Below, piece by piece: positions 1 through 5,347 of a stretch of DNA of 9,066 nt. A program made the translations under genes and the position numbers. This DNA is from Lentisphaeria bacterium (GTDB lineage Bacteria > Verrucomicrobiota > Lentisphaeria > Victivallales > UBA1829). The notes below the pieces were generated by a model. It was not told the DNA's origin. It searched no databases and saw only the letters and a program-made list of their open reading frames with translations. The stretch lies in NCBI GenBank assembly GCA_017456805.1, contig JAFTIQ010000063.1, positions 1 through 9,066 of the forward strand, written 5' to 3'. How positions within the stretch are numbered: the stretch's first letter is position 1; every line of letters begins with the position of its first letter.

Positions 1-478
1 GAATCAGGATTTACTCTTTTTTGCAGCAAAGACACTTGGGGAAAATGGAAAAGCTCAAGCTGCGCTGAAAAAATATTCAACATTTCCGGAAAATTCCCGT
101 TATCGAATTGTTGTTCTGTTGAATATGGCGGAACTTCTTACTGAAACAGGAGATCTTGACCGGGCATTGATCCTATCAAACCGGGCATATACGCTGTCGC
201 CGCAAATACCGGAAACCCAATTATGTTATGCGGACAAATTATATAAGAAAGGGCGATTGGGAGACATTCCGGACATTATCAGGAATTTTGCAGCAAGTCC
301 ATACCGGAAAAAGATGGAAACCTTGTGGATTGCCGGGATGCAGCAGAGGATCAAAGATTGCAATATCAGTACCCAACGGGAAAAAACCCGGGAACTATGC
401 AGGCAATTACTTGTGGTTTCCCCTGATAATACGATTGCACAGGAATACTTGAAGAAACTTCGTCAGATGCCGCAATGA
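1..478 (+). CDS. TPR-repeat protein, C-terminal part (5' end outside window)
   Basis: The reading frame is open from base 2 to the TGA at 476-478, giving 158 residues, so the true start lies upstream. A TPR-type helix pair is visible around 'NMAELLTETGDLDRALIL' followed by 'SNRAYTLSP'. It has the usual spacing of Leu, Gly, Leu, Ala and Pro, and a weaker repeat follows around 'LCYADKLYKKGRLGDI'. The end is a basic helical tail. TPR proteins are scaffolds for protein-protein contacts. In exosortase/PEP-CTERM polysaccharide loci a TPR lipoprotein (PrsT type) is a frequent neighbour, and this gene overlaps the exosortase start by 4 bases (ATGA), so a related role is plausible. Without the N-terminus, secretion or lipidation cannot be judged. 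The TPR call is fairly firm; the PrsT-like role is an inference. Confidence 0.72.
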   Translation, partial: NQDLLFFAAKTLGENGKAQAALKKYSTFPENSRYRIVVLLNMAELLTETGDLDRALILSNRAYTLSPQIPETQLCYADKLYKKGRLGDIPDIIRNFAASPYRKKMETLWIAGMQQRIKDCNISTQREKTRELCRQLLVVSPDNTIAQEYLKKLRQMPQ

Positions 479-1344
479 CTATGAGAACCTTCTATTTCAG
501 ACTGTTGAAACATCCCCTCGGGGCGTTATATGGAACGCTTCTGGGGGGTATTGCTTTTTGGGCGGCGGTTCCGATGTTTGTTTCCGGCATGTGGGATGCG
601 GCATTGGTTGACTTGGTAATGGCTGGGATATTGATCGCATTGATGCTGAAGAATTTTATTTTCACCTTCCGCCGTCCGGCTGTTTTTCCGGAAAAATGTA
701 CGGCTTGGGGGATGCTTCTTTGTGCCAATCTTCTTGCCCTGATCCCTGCCCATGATTTCCCCGGGAGTTTGAGTACCGCCTTTGCATTTACGCTTTTGAT
801 CTGTGCCTTTGTGTTGTATTTCAGCGGGCGATCAATGGCAGCATACAGTGCGATCCCCGCTGTATGGTGTTGTGTTTTTATGCCTTATCATGAAGAATTT
901 ATGTTGTTGCTGAGTTTTCCGCTGCGGTTAAGTGCCACGGTATTGAGTGCCGGAATATTGAAAATATGCGGGATCGGGGTCGTATATTCCGGGACGTCGC
1001 TGAGTCTTCCGGGGGTCGAGATTGCCATTACAGATGCTTGCAGCGGGATCAATCAGCTGGATGCGTTTTTATTGATTGCGTTTATTGCGATACAGCTGCT
1101 CCACAAAAAAATATTATGGAAAATTCTGCACTTCCCATTTATCATCCCTGCGATCATCATTGGGAACAGTCTCCGGATCGTGCTGACAGTTTTTTTGTAT
1201 CATCTTTGGGGAGAAAAGGTTCTGCAGGGGAGTTGGCATATTGCATTAGGATACGTTCAGATTATTTTTGCATTTGCAATTTTTCTTGTGATCGGGAAGA
1301 TTTTTTCCGAGTCTGACAGAAAACTGGCGGAGGAACGACAATGA
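475..1344 (+). CDS. Exosortase family membrane transpeptidase
   Basis: A polytopic membrane protein of 289 residues, about eight hydrophobic segments, typical of stand-alone exosortases. All three residues of the exosortase/archaeosortase triad are in recognisable motifs: Cys189 in 'TDACSGINQL', Arg234 in 'IGNSLRIVLTV' and His255 in 'GSWHIALGYV'. The stretch before Cys189 ('SLSLPGVEIAI') also matches the family. Family knowledge: exosortases cut C-terminal sorting tails (a short motif, a transmembrane helix and a basic end) from secreted proteins, in step with exopolysaccharide production. The start overlaps the previous stop (ATGA) and has no clear Shine-Dalgarno sequence, suggesting translational coupling; a second in-frame ATG lies at 481. 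No candidate substrate with such a tail is in the window, and I cannot assign an exosortase subtype. The family call is strong. Confidence 0.9.
   Translation: MTMRTFYFRLLKHPLGALYGTLLGGIAFWAAVPMFVSGMWDAALVDLVMAGILIALMLKNFIFTFRRPAVFPEKCTAWGMLLCANLLALIPAHDFPGSLSTAFAFTLLICAFVLYFSGRSMAAYSAIPAVWCCVFMPYHEEFMLLLSFPLRLSATVLSAGILKICGIGVVYSGTSLSLPGVEIAITDACSGINQLDAFLLIAFIAIQLLHKKILWKILHFPFIIPAIIIGNSLRIVLTVFLYHLWGEKVLQGSWHIALGYVQIIFAFAIFLVIGKIFSESDRKLAEERQ
1329..1335 (+). promoter_or_regulatory. Ribosome binding site for the EpsI-like gene
   Basis: GGAGGAA lies 5 bases before the ATG at 1341, inside the end of the exosortase gene. This strong site supports the 1341 start even though it overlaps the upstream stop (ATGA). 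Confidence 0.75.
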
Positions 1345-2396
1345 TCAAATACCTTTTTATTCTTGTCTCATTTTTTCCGCTGTTTTTCCATTTTCCCTAC
1401 CTTTTTCAAGCGTGGTCCGGCTCCAGACTTGATCATTGGGATTGGATATTTTATCTGGCAAGTATTCCCGCTGCAGTTTGGGCGGCACGCAAAGAATCAT
1501 TGGGGAAATGTGATTTTTATGCATTGATTCTGCTCATACCGGCATTGGTTCTGACCCTTCTGCCGTCGCTGCATCATATCAATGCACTCTCTGTTGTTTC
1601 CGGGATCGGAGTGATATTTTCTGCAGTCTGGCTGTTGGGATCATGGCAGTTTTCATACAGGATCTTGCCTGCGGTATTTCTGCTTCTTCTGGGCACACCA
1701 AGTTCAAGTTATCAGCTTTCTCTTTTGCTGATGTGTCCGGTTTTCGCTGCATGGGGTATCAAATTTCTCTTTGCCATATTGTGTTTTGGATGGGTATGGT
1801 ACACGAAACGTACGGGATATGTGATGAAACGCGGCACCCTTTGTTTTTCTGCAGCGGCAATATTGACGGGGTTGCTTTTGCTGCATACCGGAGAATTATA
1901 TTTTGAAGGGACGGGTTTTATTCCGGATTTTCCGTCACACAGCGGCGATTATTGGGGACGGGACATTCAAGCGGATGAAAACACCAAACGTTTTTTTGCG
2001 ACCGGCAAGGTAAAGCAATACCGTTACACGAAGAACGATAAAGACATTTCCGTTCTGGCGGTACAATGCGGGAAGAATATTCACGAGATCCACCCTGCGA
2101 GTCATTGTCTGCGTACGAGCTTGTGGACTGTTCATTCTGAGACGATTTTACATTTACAGGAGCGGTTTGCTGTTACAGAAATTGATGCACAAAAGGGCAG
2201 CAGCCGGATCCTTGTGTGGGTCTGGTACAGCAGTGAAACACTTTCCACACCTGGTTTTCTCGGGTTCCGGCGACACTTTGATCCGGATGGGAATTACCAC
2301 ACCTTTCAGATTTCCATTCCGCACAATGGAGATATTGAAGATGGCAGAGAGGCGTTGAAAGAGTTTGTGCAGTCGTTGAGGAGCCGAAAAAAATGA
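1341..2396 (+). CDS. Multi-pass membrane protein with C-terminal EpsI-like periplasmic domain
   Basis: The 351-residue product has about six or seven hydrophobic segments in residues 2-182, then a soluble domain of about 165 residues. That domain carries 'EIHPASHCLRTSLWTV' (His251-Pro252, His255-Cys256-Leu257, Trp262) followed by 'RILVWVWYSS', like the H-x-P-x-x-C-L...W and later aromatic-rich strand of exosortase-associated EpsI (DUF3485) domains. EpsI is known as an exosortase partner, either separate or fused to its C-terminus; its biochemical role is not settled. Here it directly follows a catalytic exosortase and overlaps it by 4 bases. The membrane part shares a G-x9-P-A-V pattern (Gly100, Pro110) with the exosortase next door (Gly118, Pro128) but lacks the ACSG, NxxR and His motifs. 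It may therefore be a non-catalytic exosortase-like half fused to EpsI. The EpsI call is moderate; the pseudo-exosortase reading is an inference. Confidence 0.72.
   Translation: MIKYLFILVSFFPLFFHFPYLFQAWSGSRLDHWDWIFYLASIPAAVWAARKESLGKCDFYALILLIPALVLTLLPSLHHINALSVVSGIGVIFSAVWLLGSWQFSYRILPAVFLLLLGTPSSSYQLSLLLMCPVFAAWGIKFLFAILCFGWVWYTKRTGYVMKRGTLCFSAAAILTGLLLLHTGELYFEGTGFIPDFPSHSGDYWGRDIQADENTKRFFATGKVKQYRYTKNDKDISVLAVQCGKNIHEIHPASHCLRTSLWTVHSETILHLQERFAVTEIDAQKGSSRILVWVWYSSETLSTPGFLGFRRHFDPDGNYHTFQISIPHNGDIEDGREALKEFVQSLRSRKK
2378..2383 (+). promoter_or_regulatory. Ribosome binding site for the sugar transferase gene
   Basis: GAGGAG lies 9 bases before the ATG at 2393 and 12 before the in-frame ATG at 2396. 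The spacing slightly favours 2393, which overlaps the upstream stop by 4 bases. Confidence 0.65.
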
Positions 2397-3109
2397 TGGA
2401 AAGATATGAGGAAATCATCAGATTACGTCAGGAGCTGAAACGTCCGGGGATATTCCGTCACCACAATATTCAGCTGCGTATGGTGCTTTGGCATTTAACG
2501 ATCAGAGGATCGGTTTGTTTCAAACGGCTGATGGATGTCATTCTGTCGCTTCTTGCCATCATGATCGGCTCACCGTTATTCCTGATTACAGCGGTTCTGG
2601 TGAAAGTCACCAGTCCCGGTCCGATTATTTTCAGCCAAATCCGGGTCGGAAAATTCGGCAGACATTTCAAATTTTACAAATTCCGCAGTATGTATATCGA
2701 TGCAGAAGCCCGCAAGGCAGAACTTATGAAACACAATGAATCCGGCGATGGTGTCATTTTCAAGATGAAACGTGATCCCCGGATCACCCCTGTCGGGCGT
2801 TTTATCCGGAAATTCAGTATTGACGAATTGCCGCAGCTGTTCAATGTGCTTCTTGGGGATATGAGTCTGGTTGGACCGCGGCCGCCGCTGCCGTCAGAAG
2901 TCCGGACCTACACTCTGGAAGAACGCAAGAAACTGAATATTACGCCGGGAATCACTTGTCTCTGGCAGGTTTCCGGACGCAGCGAGCTGCCCTTTTCCCG
3001 GCAAATCGCTTTGGATAAAGAGTACATTGCGAGTCAGAGTGCATGGAAAGATTTTCTGATTTTATTGAAAACGATTCCTGCGATTCTGACAGGGAAAGGA
3101 GCATGGTAA
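2393..3109 (+). CDS. Polyprenyl-phosphate sugar phosphotransferase (bacterial sugar transferase, short form)
   Basis: This enzyme should transfer a sugar phosphate from an NDP-sugar to undecaprenyl phosphate on the cytoplasmic membrane face, the first step of repeat-unit synthesis. The 238 residues hold the monotopic phosphoglycosyltransferase core without the N-terminal multi-pass region of WcaJ/WbaP. Visible marks are 'KRLMD' (44-48) before the hydrophobic re-entrant helix (about 49-70), 'SPGP' (74-77), 'YKFRSMYIDAE' (95-105, with the acidic Asp103/Glu105 catalytic motif), 'DELPQLFNVLLGDMSLVGPRP' split as DELPQLFN (144-151) and LVGPRP (159-164), and 'WQVSGR' (191-196). The end, 'LDKEYIASQSAWKDFLI', is the usual closing helix. 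All family hallmarks are intact, so it should be active. The sugar substrate cannot be read from the sequence. It resembles ExoY/WcaJ C-terminal domains, but I leave the symbol blank. Confidence 0.94.
   Translation: MMERYEEIIRLRQELKRPGIFRHHNIQLRMVLWHLTIRGSVCFKRLMDVILSLLAIMIGSPLFLITAVLVKVTSPGPIIFSQIRVGKFGRHFKFYKFRSMYIDAEARKAELMKHNESGDGVIFKMKRDPRITPVGRFIRKFSIDELPQLFNVLLGDMSLVGPRPPLPSEVRTYTLEERKKLNITPGITCLWQVSGRSELPFSRQIALDKEYIASQSAWKDFLILLKTIPAILTGKGAW
3096..3101 (+). promoter_or_regulatory. Ribosome binding site for the beta-helix/pseudo-transferase gene
   Basis: AAGGAG, within a purine-rich run AGGGAAAGGAG, lies 9 bases before the ATG at 3111 and inside the end of the sugar transferase gene. 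It supports that start. Confidence 0.75.
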
Positions 3110-3110
3110 C

Positions 3111-4340
3111 ATGAAACATCTCCTGATCAATCCATATTCACAGGCACAGGAATGGTGTAAGGATTATTTCCCTGACCGCAGTTTGGGAATGATGCCGGTC
3201 GCCGGCCGATGTGCGGCAGAATACTTTATTGATCTTGCATTGCGCTGCGAGGCAGGATCTTTGCTGCTTCTCGGGCCTACCTATAATGAACATCTGGCAG
3301 AACACCTTTATGAATATCAGCATGGGGCATTAGTTCTTGATTACCGCAGAGGCGGAGGGCATGATACTGTCCGTCATTTGCTGGAGATTTATACGGAAAA
3401 ATGCGGCAATGACTGTCTGATCCTGCACGGGATGGTGATGCCGAAAGCTCATACGCTGGCAGAATTACAGGCTTCTTTTGTACCATGCACGGATGAAGGT
3501 TCTGAAGACGGGATCTATTATTGGAAAGATGGAGTACTGCTGAAGAGCAATATAGAATTTTATCTGATTGATTCCCTTGCAAGTTACTTTGAGGTGAATT
3601 TTCAGATCCTGAATGATGATTTCTATAATCTTCCCGGATATTCTTCCAACAGCAATATTCATACCGGAACAAACGTGGTGATCAAAAACAATTGTGATCT
3701 TACCGGACCGCTGGTGTTGAATGATAATACATTTATAGAAAGCGACAGTCGTATTTCCACAGCAATCATCGGGGAGCGTTCTCTGATCGACAAGGGGTGC
3801 TCAGTGGAACATTCCATTATTTTTGACCGGACCTATACAGCCGGGAATCTGGAGATCAAAAATAAAATCGTCACGCCGGGTCGGATCATTGACCCGTATA
3901 CCGGCGGGGTATTGGAACGCAACAGTTTCAGCTATGCGTTTTCCCCTATTCAAAACCGCTCATCCTGGCTGCTGCGGCTTTGGGAACATTTTATTGCATT
4001 GATTCTTGCGGTAACTGGTTTGATCCCTTATCTTCTGATCCTTCCATATTACCTGACACATAAAAATTCTCATTGGTGCTGGAAACTTTCCATGGATCGC
4101 TATCCGGGCTACTGGAGTGTTTTATTCTTCCGGAAAGAACTTGTCAAAAGCCATCCGGCAAATGAACATTATGTGTTTCAGATGGGGGAAATTTACGGAC
4201 TTCAAAATACACCGGAACAACGGCGTATTTATGATTATTATTATCACTATCACTGCTCATGTTTTCTGGTGCTGCAAGTAGTTTTACGCAGTTTGGGCAA
4301 AAGAGGATTTGCAACTTATGTTGAACGGAAACGTTCCTGA
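3111..4340 (+). CDS. Degenerate NDP-sugar pyrophosphorylase-like / left-handed beta-helix / pseudo-sugar-transferase protein
   Basis: The 409-residue protein has three parts. Residues 1-130 recall the N-terminal core of sugar nucleotidyltransferases: 'LGMMPVAGR' (25-33) resembles the family's 'LPVAGKP' turn and is followed by a helix and a strand ('SLLLLG'). The GxGTRLxP loop that should precede it is missing, so pyrophosphorylase activity is doubtful. Residues about 182-262 show hexapeptide-like beta-helix turns ('NIHTGTNVVIKNN', 'SDSRISTAIIGERS'), as in the C-terminal parts of GlmU or mannose-1-phosphate guanylyltransferase relatives. Residues about 286-316 are hydrophobic. The tail then aligns without gaps to key positions of the sugar transferase just upstream: Asp329, Pro332, Val345 and Pro349 match its Asp144, Pro147, Val160 and Pro164, and Asp375, Tyr378 and Ser383 match Asp208, Tyr211 and Ser216. 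The acidic catalytic segment is absent. It is probably a membrane-bound accessory or regulatory protein; its function is unknown. Confidence 0.7.
   Translation: MKHLLINPYSQAQEWCKDYFPDRSLGMMPVAGRCAAEYFIDLALRCEAGSLLLLGPTYNEHLAEHLYEYQHGALVLDYRRGGGHDTVRHLLEIYTEKCGNDCLILHGMVMPKAHTLAELQASFVPCTDEGSEDGIYYWKDGVLLKSNIEFYLIDSLASYFEVNFQILNDDFYNLPGYSSNSNIHTGTNVVIKNNCDLTGPLVLNDNTFIESDSRISTAIIGERSLIDKGCSVEHSIIFDRTYTAGNLEIKNKIVTPGRIIDPYTGGVLERNSFSYAFSPIQNRSSWLLRLWEHFIALILAVTGLIPYLLILPYYLTHKNSHWCWKLSMDRYPGYWSVLFFRKELVKSHPANEHYVFQMGEIYGLQNTPEQRRIYDYYYHYHCSCFLVLQVVLRSLGKRGFATYVERKRS
4302..4307 (+). promoter_or_regulatory. Ribosome binding site that decides the nucleotidyltransferase start
   Basis: AGAGGA ends 10 bases before the ATG at 4318 but only 1 base before an in-frame TTG at 4309. 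Normal spacing therefore favours the ATG at 4318. Confidence 0.65.
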
Positions 4341-5337
4341 ACAATTTACAGCTTCCGGCGATAAAGAAGCTGAAATGCTGCTGAAAAATGTGCTTTCTGA
4401 AATCGGAGAAACGCTTTCCGGTTCCGGACTTTGCGTTTGTTTAGGCGGCAGTTACGGCAGAGGCGACGGCGGAGTCAGGCAGGACAGGGAGAATGGAATT
4501 CTCTACAATGACCTTGATTTCTTTGTTTTTGCCCGGAAACGATCTGCAGGAGCCGATCTTCAGCTGAAAATGATTGCCGGAAAATATGAAAAAGAATTGA
4601 AGGTGGATGTCGATTTCAGCCGGATCATGAGTGTTGCTGATATGAAAAAAAATGCTGCCCGCCTGATGATGCAGGAATTGAAACGGGGATATCGACTGGT
4701 CTGTGGGGAAGATCTTCTTGCGGAATATCTCCCGGAATTTCCTGCAGAAGAAATTCCCTTTTCCGAAGCATGCCGTCTTTTGCTCAACCGTGGGATGGGA
4801 CTGCTTCTGGCGGGAGAAAAAATGAGCAGGAACCCGGGTGATACGGATTTTATTCTGCGGAATATCAACAAAGCAATACTCGGGATGTGTGATGCACTCC
4901 TGATTGCTCAAAAAAATTATAAATGGAAGATGGGAGAACGTCTGACAGCCATCCGTTCGATGAACCTTCCGGAAGAGCTCAAACAATTATATTCGATGGC
5001 AGTAGAGTTTAAGAGATCTCCGCACCGGGAACCGGATCAGGATATGGATCTCTTGTGGTCAGATGTGCGGGAGATGTTCAGAAAATGTATGAGAGAGATT
5101 TGCGGGGAATCTTATACGGAACTGTATTTGTGTTGTAAAGGATCCGGGGAAACTTCTCTGAAAAATCTTATAAAATATTGCATCAGACTCCGGAGAATTC
5201 CGGCAGCTGATTGGAGAAAATTCACCATGCCGGCGGTTGCGGCACTGCTGCCGGAACTGGATGGGGCATTAAAAAAAATGCCGGAAGAACAGATTTGTGA
5301 CACTAAACTATATCAGCAATGGCTGATTTTTAATTAA
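4318..5337 (+). CDS. Polymerase-beta-fold nucleotidyltransferase domain protein
   Basis: The 339-residue protein has the motif set of the pol-beta nucleotidyltransferase superfamily: 'LGGSYGRGD' (42-50), 'YNDLDFFVF' (63-71, Asp65 and Asp67 as metal ligands) and 'KVDVDFS' (95-101, Asp97 or Asp99 as third acid). These enzymes usually move an NMP group onto a protein, RNA or small molecule. The rest (about 115-339) looks mainly helical and is not recognised; Cys pairs occur near 'LCCKG'. The ATG at 4318 is chosen over TTG 4309 because of ribosome-binding-site spacing. It overlaps the previous gene by 23 bases in another frame. The fold is well supported, and the active-site residues appear complete. 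The substrate is unknown. Its position suggests modification of a polysaccharide component or of a locus protein, but that is an inference; it is not a sugar-nucleotide pyrophosphorylase. Confidence 0.82.
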   Translation: MLNGNVPEQFTASGDKEAEMLLKNVLSEIGETLSGSGLCVCLGGSYGRGDGGVRQDRENGILYNDLDFFVFARKRSAGADLQLKMIAGKYEKELKVDVDFSRIMSVADMKKNAARLMMQELKRGYRLVCGEDLLAEYLPEFPAEEIPFSEACRLLLNRGMGLLLAGEKMSRNPGDTDFILRNINKAILGMCDALLIAQKNYKWKMGERLTAIRSMNLPEELKQLYSMAVEFKRSPHREPDQDMDLLWSDVREMFRKCMREICGESYTELYLCCKGSGETSLKNLIKYCIRLRRIPAADWRKFTMPAVAALLPELDGALKKMPEEQICDTKLYQQWLIFN

Positions 5338-5343
5338 GAGGGA
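5338..5343 (+). promoter_or_regulatory. Ribosome binding site for the co-polymerase gene
   Basis: GAGGGA sits in the 10-base gap between the stop at 5337 and the ATG at 5348, only 4 bases from the start. It is the longest intergenic gap in the window. Confidence 0.65.
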
Positions 5344-5347
5344 AGAT

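Noticed and set aside
4309..4317. TTG at 4309 as start of the nucleotidyltransferase gene
   Set aside because: The ribosome binding site AGAGGA would be only 1 base away. The ATG at 4318 has 10-base spacing and is the better start.
4441..4986. Open frame of 181 codons on the - strand opposite the nucleotidyltransferase
   Set aside because: The + strand frame carries the GGSYGRG and DxD motifs. The - strand translation is His/Phe/Ser-rich with no domain.
4318..5337. Reading the nucleotidyltransferase as a CBASS cyclase or MNT/HEPN antitoxin
   Set aside because: The GS...DxD motif fits the superfamily only in general. No effector, HEPN partner or other defence gene lies next to it, and all neighbours are polysaccharide genes.
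5338..5347. Promoter or terminator in the largest gap
   Set aside because: The gap is only 10 bases and is filled by the ribosome binding site. No hairpin or promoter boxes fit.
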